A stretch of 64,000 nucleotides of DNA. It comes from an uncultured cyanobacterium. GTDB lineage: Bacteria > Cyanobacteriota > Cyanobacteriia > Cyanobacteriales > Geitlerinemataceae. Made by a program: the position numbers and the translations under genes. Below are positions 50,883 to 61,885 of the stretch, in pieces. Where the stretch lies: assembly GCA_937899645.1 (NCBI GenBank), contig CALCCD010000050.1, positions 62,001 through 126,000 on the forward strand. Reading direction: 5' to 3'. The notes under the pieces are model-generated. The model saw only the letters and a list, made by a program, of their open reading frames with translations. It made no database searches and was not told the origin of the DNA. Every line of letters starts with the position of its first letter. The stretch's first letter is position 1.

Positions 50883-51395
50883 TCATTCTAACGTTTCGGG
50901 CTGCTTCTCCCCGTCGAAACAGCGGCGGAGTGCGGCGGGAATCGGGCGGCGCTGGCGGGTCTGGCGATCGATGCAGACGTGTCGGGTTTGGGCGCGGGCG
51001 GCGGTTCGGTCGGCGAGGTAGACGGTGTAGGCGATCGTAAATTCGCTGGGCTCGCGGGTGGTGTCGCGGTTTGGGTCGGGTGGGAGGTGCGGCTGCCAGT
51101 CGATCGCGATCGCGATCTCGTCGCCGCAGTGGAGCGGGTGTCGAAAGTCGATTTCGGCGTGGGCGATCGGGATGGCGATCGGGGCGGCGGATTTGCTGGT
51201 GTTTTCGGTGGTGGTATTGCCGGATTTATTGCCGGGTTTGTCGCGGAAGTTGCCGCTAAAAAAGCTCGCTAAATCTATGCTTGTTCTGGCGATCGCATCT
51301 TCATAGGCTTCGTGGCAAATCGAGAGCAGCGTCGCGAAGTACACCACTCCGGCGGCGTCGGTGTCGGCGAAGCGGATCGTGCGGTGGTAGATCAT
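50883..51395 (-). CDS. Hotdog-fold acyl-CoA thioesterase (possibly DHNA-CoA thioesterase)
   Basis: MIYHRTIRFADTDAAGVVYFATLLSICHEAYEDAI; start ATG 51395. Confidence 0.82.
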   Translation of the reverse strand: MIYHRTIRFADTDAAGVVYFATLLSICHEAYEDAIARTSIDLASFFSGNFRDKPGNKSGNTTTENTSKSAAPIAIPIAHAEIDFRHPLHCGDEIAIAIDWQPHLPPDPNRDTTREPSEFTIAYTVYLADRTAARAQTRHVCIDRQTRQRRPIPAALRRCFDGEKQPETLE

Positions 51396-51928
51396 GCGGA
51401 GTCTGCGGTGGTGGCGAGGGGCTTGCGATAGACGCGATCGCAGCGGGCAGTTTCGACACCGGTGGCGGGCTCGTAGCCTGCGGATTCGTAGAGCTGCACC
51501 GCTTCGGCGAGTACGGAAGCCGTCTCGACCCAAGCTTCGCAGTAGCCGCGATCGCGCGCGCGCTCCTCTAACCATGCGAGCAGTTGGCGTCCGAGGCCGC
51601 GACCGCGCAGGTCGGCGCGCAGGTACATTTTGCGGATTTCGGCTGCGCTGCTGTTGGCTTCTGCGCTGCGCTCGATCGCGTAGAACGCTCCCGTGCCCAC
51701 GATTTCGCTCGCGCGCTCGACGATCCAAAATTCGCCGCTGTCGTAGTGGGCTTCGACTTCGAGAACGTCGCGGTCTGCGCCGTCCGGCTCCCAGCCGAGG
51801 CCGTATTCTGCGAGGACGTTGCCGATCAGGGTGGCGGCGATTTGACGATCGCGCGGTTCCCAGGGACGCAGCTCGACGAACTCGGGGGCAGAGCTACCGT
51901 CTAGCGGTTTGAGTTCGAGGTATATCAC
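51392..51928 (-). CDS. GNAT family N-acetyltransferase
   Basis: IRKMYLRADLRGRGLGRQLLAWLEERARDRGY acetyl-CoA motif. Confidence 0.9.
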   Translation of the reverse strand: MIYLELKPLDGSSAPEFVELRPWEPRDRQIAATLIGNVLAEYGLGWEPDGADRDVLEVEAHYDSGEFWIVERASEIVGTGAFYAIERSAEANSSAAEIRKMYLRADLRGRGLGRQLLAWLEERARDRGYCEAWVETASVLAEAVQLYESAGYEPATGVETARCDRVYRKPLATTADSA

Positions 51929-52060
51929 GGGGTGTTGGTATGACTGGAAATCTTGCGGCTATCGCTCGTGGGGACTGAAACCCGGCATCGATCGCTTCTG
52001 CCCCGCACTATTCGCTGCGCAAAGGCTTCGCCAACGACAGGCTTCGTGCTCGTTGAGAGT

Positions 52061-52615
52061 TCACGCGATCGCGCCTGCGACAGGGCGTGTGGTGGTGGCG
52101 ATAACGCGATTTTCGGAGATGAAGGTGGTGGTGGTGCGATCGCTGGCGAGCTTGGGTTTGGAGACGAAGACCTGGAGGCGCAGGTTGGGTGTTGCGAACC
52201 AGATCTTTTCCTCGACGATTGTGGTGGGGTGTTCGGTGGTCAGCACCAGCGTACCGTCGAGGTTGAAGTGATATTTGCCGATCGCGATCGGGGCGCTGCT
52301 GTTGCGGTGCGACTGGATGATGCGACCGTAGTTGGCGTTGTCGGGGTTGGGGATGGGAACGAAGATGCTGAGGTCGTCGGCGCTGGTGCTGGCGCGGTCG
52401 ATCGATGTCCAGGCGACTTGGAACGGGAAGGTCGCGGTGTCGGGGTCGAGGTCGCACTGGCGGCAGGCGTGCGCGACGGCTTCGTCATCGAGGGCGAGGG
52501 GAGCGATGTCGAGGAGCATATCCAGCTCGGAGGTTTCGCAGCGATCCCAGGCGTGGCCGGTGCGCTGCGATCGCCATTGACCGTGCGAGAGGCGCAAAAA
52601 TTTGGAAATATTCAT
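52061..52615 (-). CDS. Phycobiliprotein chromophore lyase, CpcS/CpeS family
   Basis: MNISKFLRLSHGQWRSQRTGH...SELDMLLD; EEKIWFATPNLRLQVFV. Confidence 0.82.
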   Translation of the reverse strand: MNISKFLRLSHGQWRSQRTGHAWDRCETSELDMLLDIAPLALDDEAVAHACRQCDLDPDTATFPFQVAWTSIDRASTSADDLSIFVPIPNPDNANYGRIIQSHRNSSAPIAIGKYHFNLDGTLVLTTEHPTTIVEEKIWFATPNLRLQVFVSKPKLASDRTTTTFISENRVIATTTRPVAGAIA

Positions 52616-52649
52616 CGCGGGCGTCCCAGGCGCGATCGAACTCAACAAC

Positions 52650-52687
52650 AAACGAGGCCGCCCGAAATCTCGCTGCGGCCTCGTTAT
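52650..52687 (-). terminator. Terminator downstream of COP23-like gene
   Basis: aacgaggccgcccgaaatctcgctgcggcctcgtt; T-rich on minus strand. Confidence 0.7.
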
Positions 52688-52759
52688 TGTCGCACTCGCG
52701 GGAACGTTCCGCAGTGCGGTTTGGGGGAATTTCGTCGCTTGGCGCTGGGATCTTGCGAC

Positions 52760-53557
52760 TTAGCGGAAGCCGTCGGGATTCAGGCGGTTGGAGCCAGAGG
52801 AGGGACGTGCGCCGCCGTCGATCGAGAGCGAACGACCGGGCGAGAGCATCGCGCCGGAGCCGCCGTCCGCCGGATCGAGGAACGGACGCAGGTCGATGCG
52901 ATCGCTGCTGTCCGTGATGCGAAGCGTGCTGCCCGCCTGGGAGCCGCCGAGGATGTCGCCGACGATCGCGAGGTCGTCGCCGTCCGCGGGGTCGAGACTC
53001 AGATCGCCGAGGCCGAAGTCGCCGACACCGCCGCCGCCGCCCCAGCTACCGTTGCCGGTCAGGGCGCTCACGGGCTGGGTCTGCGTGCCGCTGTCGGCGA
53101 CGACGATATTTTGGAAGGTGCGATCGCGAGTGATTTGCGGGTCTTGTCCGGGCGGTACGGTCAGGACGATGCGGCAGGACGAGTCGAGTTCGGTGGTAAC
53201 GCAGACAGTGTCGTAGCCGTTCTCGAAGCCGTTGGCCAGCTCCAGCAGGCCGTCAGGACGGTAGGACTCTAGGCGGCGGGCAATTTCGCGGCAGCGGCGA
53301 TCGCTGCTCCAGTTGCTACCCATCGACGACGGCGTCACCCAGGCGTAAGTCTCGCCGGGCTGGCTTTCGGGGTAGTACATGACCGTATCTCGGCCGTTGA
53401 CGCGCTCGCAAGAGAAGCGCACGTCTTCGGCGCGGTCTCCATCGCTAGGGCGCTCGGTCGGTTGCGGTTCATCGCCGGGGATGTTGGGGATATTCGCCAG
53501 GGCTGACGGCGCGAGCAGCAGCCAGCTAGCGATCGTCAGGGTTAAAGAGCGTTTCAT
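52760..53557 (-). CDS. COP23-domain secreted protein
   Basis: Signal peptide; VRFSCERVNGRDTVMYYPESQPGETYAWVTPSSMGSNWSSDRRCREIARRLESYRPDGLLELANG. Confidence 0.82.
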   Translation of the reverse strand: MKRSLTLTIASWLLLAPSALANIPNIPGDEPQPTERPSDGDRAEDVRFSCERVNGRDTVMYYPESQPGETYAWVTPSSMGSNWSSDRRCREIARRLESYRPDGLLELANGFENGYDTVCVTTELDSSCRIVLTVPPGQDPQITRDRTFQNIVVADSGTQTQPVSALTGNGSWGGGGGVGDFGLGDLSLDPADGDDLAIVGDILGGSQAGSTLRITDSSDRIDLRPFLDPADGGSGAMLSPGRSLSIDGGARPSSGSNRLNPDGFR

Positions 53558-53851
53558 GGCATCGGTGGTGAGGAGACGACAGAAATCTGGGGGCGGCGGA
53601 GTGCGGGCAATGATGGGAGCGGCGTGGAGACGATCCTCAAGCGGTTTTCAGACAGCCCAGCCGCGATCTGGCGATCGCGAGTCGGTTGAGGAATCACGTG
53701 TAACGTTCGATACACCCAGACGCGGACGAGCTGCCAGGGGTTCCCCGACGCGCTTCGAGCGTTACGGTTTGACACCGTTCGGCACCACTCGAAACGATCC
53801 TCGGCGGGCTTTGGCACAATGGACGTCCTACGTGATTCAAAATCTAGAGCA

Positions 53852-53930
53852 GCCGAGACGGCTGTACTACGGAAAATTTGGATTTTTCACTTCGTAGCGC
53901 TGGCATCTCGCCAACTTCAGCGGCGTTGTT
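53852..53930. repeat. GCCGAGACGGCT...GGCATCTCGCCA-type dispersed repeat, copy 2
   Basis: gccgagacggctgtactacggaaaatt...cgtagcgctggcatctcgccaacttc. Confidence 0.45.
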
Positions 53931-54028
53931 TTCAGCAGCGTTTTGGCAATTCGTTCGAGAGGCCGAACTGGGCCAGCGACTCTCCTCGTCCGACTTCCTG
54001 CTCGACCCCGGTTTGACGCCACCCTGAA

Positions 54029-54088
54029 ACCTCAAGCTCGCTAACTTCAAGCTAACCAACTTCAAGCTAACTAACTTCAAACTCGCCA
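54029..54088. repeat. 15-bp tandem repeat upstream of zinc-ribbon gene
   Basis: aacttcaagctaacc aacttcaagctaact aacttcaaactcgcc plus a degenerate first unit. Confidence 0.85.
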
Positions 54089-54104
54089 TACAGGGGCTAA
54101 CCTC

Positions 54105-54518
54105 ATGTCTGACTCGTGGAATCTCAACTGGACGCAGACAGACGGAACGAGCATCACGATCGAGCGTTCTGGCGGCTATACGATCGCCTCGGTCGAACGC
54201 AGCGTTCCCGGGCAGTTCGAGCAGACGCAAAACACCACTGAGTCGGGCGAGTGGCTAGAGCCGCCCCAGCTCGAGCAGGACGGCAACCGCAGCATCGTAA
54301 CGATCGTGGCGGTACACGGTCGCTTCGAGATCGAAATTGACGGCCTGAACGTAGAAGTCCACATCGACGACAGCGCGCCGCCGTCGCCGCTGCCGCTGAC
54401 GGCGACGCCGCTTTTCCCGATTCCGGTGGTGCCGCCGTCGGACTTGACCTGCGGGCAGTGCGGCTGCGCAGTCGGGCGTGGCGATCGGTTTTGTTCGCAG
54501 TGCGGCGCGCCGCTTTAG
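54105..54518 (+). CDS. Hypothetical protein with C-terminal zinc ribbon
   Basis: LTCGQCGCAVGRGDRFCSQCGAPL. Confidence 0.7.
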   Translation: MSDSWNLNWTQTDGTSITIERSGGYTIASVERSVPGQFEQTQNTTESGEWLEPPQLEQDGNRSIVTIVAVHGRFEIEIDGLNVEVHIDDSAPPSPLPLTATPLFPIPVVPPSDLTCGQCGCAVGRGDRFCSQCGAPL

Positions 54519-54714
54519 GTTGCAGCGACGGGATTTCTTCGCGGTGGCCGAAAAGTGTGGCTTTCTCGATCGTGTCGGAGCTGCACGCTCGTTAGCCTTT
54601 CTTTGTATCCCTGACGGGCAGAGGGATTTCGGCGATTTAACACTGTTATTTAAGTAGATCCCATAACTGGAGTTATCGGTATTAGAAGCGCCAGGCACGA
54701 CTCCACACCACAAT

Positions 54715-54855
54715 TAGACTTGTTGCGAAATAGCTTCCAAAATCACTGAAACCCTTACTAAGTAGAGCTTTCAGGGGGTGTGAGCTCGAGATCGCCAAAA
54801 GCCATATACAGCCAGGGTTTGAGCTATTTTTGAACCGTAATTCACAACAAGCCTA
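54715..54855. mobile_element. MITE-like or degraded IS-end element with long imperfect terminal inverted repeats
   Basis: tagacttgttgcgaaatagcttccaaaatcactgaaaccctta versus reverse complement of right end taggcttgttgtgaattacggttcaaaaatagctcaaaccctgg. Confidence 0.6.
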
Positions 54856-54949
54856 TTGGTTGTAGGCCGTGAGTGATGGGTGATGCGGTGGTGTCGATTT
54901 GCACGCTTCAGATTGGTTTGGCGTAACGGTACGACTCGCGCACGATCGC

Positions 54950-55438
54950 TCACTTCAAAAAACGCCGCACTAGCGGAATCACCAGCTTGATAATCGGCAA
55001 CACCGCCTTCCCCGGTTTAAACGGCGGCTCCACCACATCCCGCGCGAAGCACAGCTTGCCGCTGCCTTCTGAAATTCTGTAGAAGCTCGCCCCGCGCGAA
55101 TTCGGAAACGCGATGCCGCCCAGCTCCAGATGCCACATGACGCCAACTGCTCGATCGTCCCCCGCCAGCTCGTCGATCGCGAACGTCAAGTCCTCCGGCA
55201 TTCCCTCGCAAAATTCTGCAAACAGACCCCGCACCGCCTCGCGCCCGACAAACGGCTCGGGGAAGTTGAGATCTTCGTAGCGGCAGTCTTCGTCAACGCA
55301 GGCGATCGCGCCGTCCAGATCGCGGCGGTTGATGGCGTCGTACATCGTACGGATGAGGCGGCAGGCGCGCGGTTCGCGATCGGCGATCGGGTCGAGAGCC
55401 GGGTCGGTGGAGTCGGTAGGGCCGGTGGGGTCAGACAT
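54950..55438 (-). CDS. SnoaL/NTF2-like protein
   Basis: IRTMYDAINRRDLDGAIACVDEDCRYEDLNFPEPFVGREAVRGLFAEF. Confidence 0.82.
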   Translation of the reverse strand: MSDPTGPTDSTDPALDPIADREPRACRLIRTMYDAINRRDLDGAIACVDEDCRYEDLNFPEPFVGREAVRGLFAEFCEGMPEDLTFAIDELAGDDRAVGVMWHLELGGIAFPNSRGASFYRISEGSGKLCFARDVVEPPFKPGKAVLPIIKLVIPLVRRFLK

Positions 55439-55729
55439 AAGGACGATCGCGGCAGGTTAACGTCGAGTTGGCGAGGATCTGCTGGCAGCATACAAAAATT
55501 CAGCACCGCGAGAGCGAAAGCCCGGACGTCGGCAAGCCGGGGGATCGGACGATACAATCGCAATCTCGTCCGTCACGCGGGCCGCACTTTTTCAGACGCG
55601 GGTGCTAAAATACAAAACCTACAATTTCCGTAATCCCGACCGAAAAACCGGGGATCGAATTATTCGATCGCGTTAAAGCCTTACGGAATGAGGATCTCGT
55701 CTCTTATCGCTACTTTCTCGTTTGCCCCG

Positions 55730-57619
55730 ATGACTACCACTACGAAAACTCGCTCCAAGCTCGAAGATATCAAGGAGGCCAGTAACTTCCTACGCGAGCC
55801 CGTCGCGACGGAAATTTTGCAAGATACGACGCATTTTTCCCAAGATGCGGTGCAGATCCTCAAGTTCCACGGGTCGTATCAGCAAGACAACCGCGAAAAT
55901 CGCGTCCTGGGCCAAGAAAAGGATTATCGAATGATGATCCGCACCAGTAATCCAGGGGGCTTTATTCCGCCGCAGCTCTACAAAGCGCTCGACAAGCTCT
56001 CGTCGGACTACGGCAACGATACCCTGCGCGTCACCACCCGCCAAGGCTTCCAGCTCCACGGCATCCTCAAGAAAAACCTCAAAGCCACGGTCGCCACGAT
56101 CGTCCGGAACCTCGGCTCGACCCTCGGCGCGTGCGGAGACCTCAACCGCAACGTCATGGCCCCGCCCGCCCCGTTTAAAGACCGCCCCGAGTACCAGCTC
56201 GCCTGGGAATACGCCGACAATATCGCTCACTTGCTGCGTCCTCAGTCCGGTGCGTACTACGAAATCTGGCTCGACGGCGAAAAAGCCATCTCCGGCGAGA
56301 AGCCGCCCCAGGCTGTCACCGACGCCCTTCGCCGCAACGGCAACGGTACGATCGTCCACGAAGGCGAAGAGCCGCTCTACGGCGATCGCTATATGCCGCG
56401 CAAGTTTAAATCCAGCGTGACGGTCGTCGGCGACAACTCCGTCGATCTGTTCTCACAGGATCTCTCGCTGGTGGTGATTACCGACGAAGCGGGCAACCTG
56501 CTGGGCTTCAACATCTACGCCGGAGGCGGCCTCGCGCGCACGCACCGCAAAGAAGAAACCTTCCCCCGCCTGGCCGACGCGATTTGCTACGTCGATAAAG
56601 ACGACGTGTACGACATGGTGAAGGCGATCGTTGCCGTGCAGCGCGACTACGGCGATCGCGTCAACCGCCGCCACGCCCGCCTGAAGTACCTCCTCTTCGA
56701 TTGGGGCGTCGAGAAGTTCCGCACCGAGTTGGCGGGCTACTTTGGCAAGCCGCTCGTGATGCCCCGCGAGCTGCCGCCGTTTCAGTACGAAGACTTCCTC
56801 GGCTGGCACGACCAGGGCGACAGCAAACTATTCCTCGGCCTCGCGGTGCAAAATGGCCGCGTCCAGGACAAGGGCTCCTGGAAGCTGCGCTCGGCGCTGC
56901 GTGAAATCGTCGATCGCTTCGATCTGCCGATGCGCCTGACGCCCCACCAAAACATTCTGTTCTACGACATCGAACCGGGCGATCGCGCCGAAATCGAGTC
57001 CATACTCGAGCGCTGCAAAGTCAAGCCCGTCGAAGCGATCGACACCCTCGAGCGCCTGTCGATGGCCTGCCCCGCCATGCCCCTCTGCGGTCTGGCAATT
57101 ACCGAAGCCGAGCGCGCCCTGCCGGGAATCCTGTCGCGCCTGCGCAAACAGCTCAAGCGCATCGGCCTCGGCCACGAGTCGTTCGTAACGCGGATGACCG
57201 GCTGCCCCAACGGCTGCGCGCGTCCGTACATGGCCGAACTGGGCTTCGTCGGCCAAGGCCCTGACGCCTATCAGATCTGGGTCGGAGCCGATCCGCACCA
57301 AACTCGTTTGGCCCAGCCGCTGTTCGAGCGCGTCAAGGACGAAGACATCGAAACGACCCTCGAGCCGATTTTCGTGAGCTTCAAGCGCGATCGCCACCTC
57401 GGCGAGAGCTTCGGCGACTACTGCAACCGCGCCGGTCTCGCGGCCCTGCGCGAGTTCGCCGCCAGCTACACGCCGCCCAAGCGTCACGAGCGTCGACGCG
57501 TCCGCATCGAAGACGAAGTCTACGTCCGCCTAAAAGCCGCCTCCGATCGCTCCGGCACGCCCATGCTCGATATGGCCACCGAGGCACTAGCGCAATACCT
57601 CGAGCGCCTCGAGTCTTAA
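55730..57619 (+). CDS. sir: Ferredoxin-sulfite reductase with basic C-terminal extension
   Basis: [53 protein letters not shown]. Confidence 0.93.
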   Translation: MTTTTKTRSKLEDIKEASNFLREPVATEILQDTTHFSQDAVQILKFHGSYQQDNRENRVLGQEKDYRMMIRTSNPGGFIPPQLYKALDKLSSDYGNDTLRVTTRQGFQLHGILKKNLKATVATIVRNLGSTLGACGDLNRNVMAPPAPFKDRPEYQLAWEYADNIAHLLRPQSGAYYEIWLDGEKAISGEKPPQAVTDALRRNGNGTIVHEGEEPLYGDRYMPRKFKSSVTVVGDNSVDLFSQDLSLVVITDEAGNLLGFNIYAGGGLARTHRKEETFPRLADAICYVDKDDVYDMVKAIVAVQRDYGDRVNRRHARLKYLLFDWGVEKFRTELAGYFGKPLVMPRELPPFQYEDFLGWHDQGDSKLFLGLAVQNGRVQDKGSWKLRSALREIVDRFDLPMRLTPHQNILFYDIEPGDRAEIESILERCKVKPVEAIDTLERLSMACPAMPLCGLAITEAERALPGILSRLRKQLKRIGLGHESFVTRMTGCPNGCARPYMAELGFVGQGPDAYQIWVGADPHQTRLAQPLFERVKDEDIETTLEPIFVSFKRDRHLGESFGDYCNRAGLAALREFAASYTPPKRHERRRVRIEDEVYVRLKAASDRSGTPMLDMATEALAQYLERLES

Positions 57620-57636
57620 GCGCTCTCCACCACTTC

Positions 57637-57723
57637 AGACCTCTGAGTTTTCCAAAGCTTCAGCTTCCAAAGCCTCAGAGGTCTCGCGAAATCCCCCTTT
57701 CTCTCCGCAGAAAGGGGGATTTT
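57637..57723 (+). terminator. Two consecutive hairpins after sir; second is a strong terminator
   Basis: agacctctgag...ctcagaggtct, then aaatccccctttctctccgcagaaagggggatttt. Confidence 0.8.
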
Positions 57724-57954
57724 CGATCTTTACCGTCAGAGTCTTTACCGCTAGAAATCGCGCTATCCGATCGCCCCAAAGCCATCCAGCCTCAAAACTC
57801 AGCCTCAAAATCCAGCCGTAGAAATCTCGACCTTTCGTAACGATCGCCAACCTCTCTCAAGCTCGGTTCATTCACCTTTGTAAAAGTTTGCGCCCGCACT
57901 CGCGAACCTGAAGCTAATCCAAAAAAGCTCCATGAATTCTCGGGATCGATTTAG

Positions 57955-59172
<1,218 letters not shown>

Positions 59173-59207
59173 CGCACGCAAGCTCTACACTTTTAAACTC
59201 GAATCAA

Positions 59208-59245
59208 CAGCAGGAGTGGTACGTAAAAGCCACCCCTGCTTTTTT
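59208..59245 (+). terminator. Rho-independent terminator after gap1
   Basis: agcaggagtggtacgtaaaagccacccctgctttttt. Confidence 0.8.
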
Positions 59246-59249
59246 CGGA

Positions 59250-61394
59250 TTAAAACCCGAGATCGAGCTGCCAGCGCCGCAACGTACCCACATCACCCGC
59301 TGCTCGATCGACCACTCGCAACATCCAGATTCCCTCACCCGGACTGCTGACAAAGCGATACAGCGCCGGAGTTGTTTGCAGCGTATAAGTCTGCACCACA
59401 CTTCTAGATTGTCCCAACGTCCGCCCCTGAAGCTGCACCGTCATCGTATTCGGTGCGATTAAAAATATTTCCAGATCGCTCGGAAACTCGTGCTCGATCT
59501 CCACCGTGACCGAAATATCTCGGAGCGATCGCGTCTCCAGCACCCGAATCGGACTGTTCGCACCACCCGGCTTATCGTCCGGAATCGCCATTACGCGCTC
59601 GTTCGCGCCGCGCACTCGCTTACTCGAGCCCGCATTTAGGTCGCTTTGTAACATTTGCTTGGCGATGCGCACCGCTTCTCCGGCGTTGACTTTACCGTGA
59701 CCGAACCACAAAGAGTGGCCGTCCTTGTCGTAAGTTCCGTAGCGAAAACCGAGCTGCGGATCGGGACTGGGATCCTCGATCTTGTCGGCAGTGTCTTGCA
59801 AAACTTGCTTGACCTGTGCCGCAGTTAAACGAGGATTGATGGATAGTACCAGGGCCGCAACGCCCGCCACCACCGGACAAGCACTGGACGTGCCGCCAAA
59901 GGTATCTGTAAAACCACCACTGGAGTAGCCCGCCGCCCCCAGGCGATCGGTTGTAAATACACCGAGACCAGGCAGGCTCTCGCGGATCGCCGGGGCAGTT
60001 TGTAAGTAGCCATCCTGGGGGAACCACATCCCTGGTGGAGCGTTGTTGCTCGGCGCGCAGAGGCTGATGTGCTTGCCCCAGTTGCTGTAGGCGGCCTTGC
60101 GATTGAGGCTCGTGGACGCGCCAACGACGATAGCGTCCGGGTGGGTCGCGTAGCCTGCCAGCCACTGGGTCGGCCCCGACAGCGTCCCCTTCGTCCAGCC
60201 GCGTTCGTCGATCGTGCCCTGGGTGGGACGGTTGGCATTGCCCGCCGCGAATACCACCACGCAGCCGCGCCCGTTGCGGCCCAGCGTGGCCGCGCGAGAG
60301 ATCGCCGCGCGCTGGCGCATCGACAGCGGAAACGACACCGCACTCGCCCCCCAGCTACAGGACACCACCGCTGCCCCGCGCGCGATCGCCCAGTCGAACA
60401 AATCCTCGATCGACCGATCGTCCAGATAGCCCGTCGTGCGGATCGGCATCATGGCGCACTTCGGCGCGACCCCGACGACCCCGTCGCCTGTCTCCTCGGC
60501 AAGGCAAACTCCCGCGCAGGCCGTACCGTGGTTGTCGGTTTCCTTATCGGGCAGCGGTAGAAAATCCCGACCGGCCAGATCCTTCGGCGCGACGATCTTG
60601 CCCAGCCCCTGAAAGTCCGGGTGGTCGAGCTCGATCGCATCGTCCGTAATCGCCACCACCACCGAGCGATCGCCCCGCGTGGTGTTCCAAGCGGCTTCAA
60701 TATTGATATGAGAGTTGCTCGCAAGCTGCGATCCGCCGCTGTGATTGAGATACCACTGGCGCGAATAGAGCGAGTCGCTGGGCCGGTAGGACGGCGTCGC
60801 GGGAATCACGACATTGGCCTCGGCGTCGATCGCCTCGGGCAGAGTATCGAGGGCGTTGGCCAGCTTGATCGGGTTGGCGGTCGCCTCGGCGGTCACGCGA
60901 TAGGTAAACGCATCCGCGAGTCCGACGATCGGCGTCACCAGCTCCAGCCCAAAAGCGCCCGTCAGAGCAGCACGGCGATCGGCGGTCAAACCGGCCTGAA
61001 ACATAATCGAGATCTCGTCAGTGAGGTAAACCCGCGACCCGATCGACTCGGCGATCGAATAGACGTGACTCACAAAGGCCACCCCATCTAGCCCTCGCGC
61101 TGCCGACATCGCTGCCTCCAGCTCGCCCGTCGCGCTAAAGTCGAGCAACTTGAGAGCGCGACTAGAGCCCACCGACACCTCGCCGCAGTAGGTCGCGCGC
61201 TCGGCCTCCGACCCCGCATCGACGATTGCCGTAACGACTGCCGCCTCGTCCGCCCCAGCCGCCAGCCGCAGCGAAAAGCGATCGGCATGCTTGACCAGCG
61301 GCAGCACCTCGCCTCCGCGATGCAGGTCGATCGGCGCGGCAGGAGAGGCCGAACTGCGGGGCTCTGCGGAATCCGAAGCAGAATAAGAAGTCAT
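59250..61394 (-). CDS. Subtilisin-family (S8) serine protease with C-terminal P-like domain
   Basis: VVVAITDDAIELDHPDFQG (Asp), DNHGTACAGV (His), GGTSSACPVVAGVAAL (Ser); C-terminal SVTVEIEHEFPSDLEIFLIAPNTMTVQL. Confidence 0.9.
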   Translation of the reverse strand: MTSYSASDSAEPRSSASPAAPIDLHRGGEVLPLVKHADRFSLRLAAGADEAAVVTAIVDAGSEAERATYCGEVSVGSSRALKLLDFSATGELEAAMSAARGLDGVAFVSHVYSIAESIGSRVYLTDEISIMFQAGLTADRRAALTGAFGLELVTPIVGLADAFTYRVTAEATANPIKLANALDTLPEAIDAEANVVIPATPSYRPSDSLYSRQWYLNHSGGSQLASNSHINIEAAWNTTRGDRSVVVAITDDAIELDHPDFQGLGKIVAPKDLAGRDFLPLPDKETDNHGTACAGVCLAEETGDGVVGVAPKCAMMPIRTTGYLDDRSIEDLFDWAIARGAAVVSCSWGASAVSFPLSMRQRAAISRAATLGRNGRGCVVVFAAGNANRPTQGTIDERGWTKGTLSGPTQWLAGYATHPDAIVVGASTSLNRKAAYSNWGKHISLCAPSNNAPPGMWFPQDGYLQTAPAIRESLPGLGVFTTDRLGAAGYSSGGFTDTFGGTSSACPVVAGVAALVLSINPRLTAAQVKQVLQDTADKIEDPSPDPQLGFRYGTYDKDGHSLWFGHGKVNAGEAVRIAKQMLQSDLNAGSSKRVRGANERVMAIPDDKPGGANSPIRVLETRSLRDISVTVEIEHEFPSDLEIFLIAPNTMTVQLQGRTLGQSRSVVQTYTLQTTPALYRFVSSPGEGIWMLRVVDRAAGDVGTLRRWQLDLGF

Positions 61395-61470
61395 AGCGTC
61401 GGGGAAAACGAGGGACGATCGGCGCGGTGGCACGTACGAGATCGATAAACATCGATCCCGACTTAGTCTA

Positions 61471-61555
61471 GATTCGAGCCGAATTTCTACCCGGTTCGGG
61501 CCAAATCTCAGCCGAACCTCGGCCAAATCCAAACCGGGCTCGGGCCAGATCCGGA
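61471..61555. repeat. Imperfect ~21-23-bp tandem repeat upstream of protease
   Basis: gattcgagccgaatttct acccggttcgggccaaatctc agccgaacctcggccaaatcc aaaccgggctcgggccagatccgg. Confidence 0.6.
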
Positions 61556-61885
61556 AGAGGATTCGAGCGCTGGAGCCGCCGACAAGAGGGCGTCAGCGAG
61601 GTGCTAATATACGCCTTGAATTCTCGCGCCAGCGGTCGCGGCTCGCTCTTCTACTCGCGCCACTCCCGCGCCTGGGCTATTTCGATAATACCGAAGCGCT
61701 CGTCCTGGCGAACACCTTCCGATCGAGGCTCCGTCCGGATCGCCGCTGAATTAGCCAACGCCGCCCCTAACGCCGAGCGCGCCCCCCGGGCTCCGAGCGC
61801 TCCAACTGCCCGAATCTGTCTCGCGCGCGTCTGCCGCTCGTTCCGCCGTTTCGCCTCCATCGCCTCTCACTCGACGCCGTTCACC

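Noticed and set aside
51953-53272. 439-aa plus-strand ORF across the CpcS and COP23 genes
   Set aside because: Spans two well-supported minus-strand genes and their terminator; Gly/Ala/Asp-rich shadow ORF.
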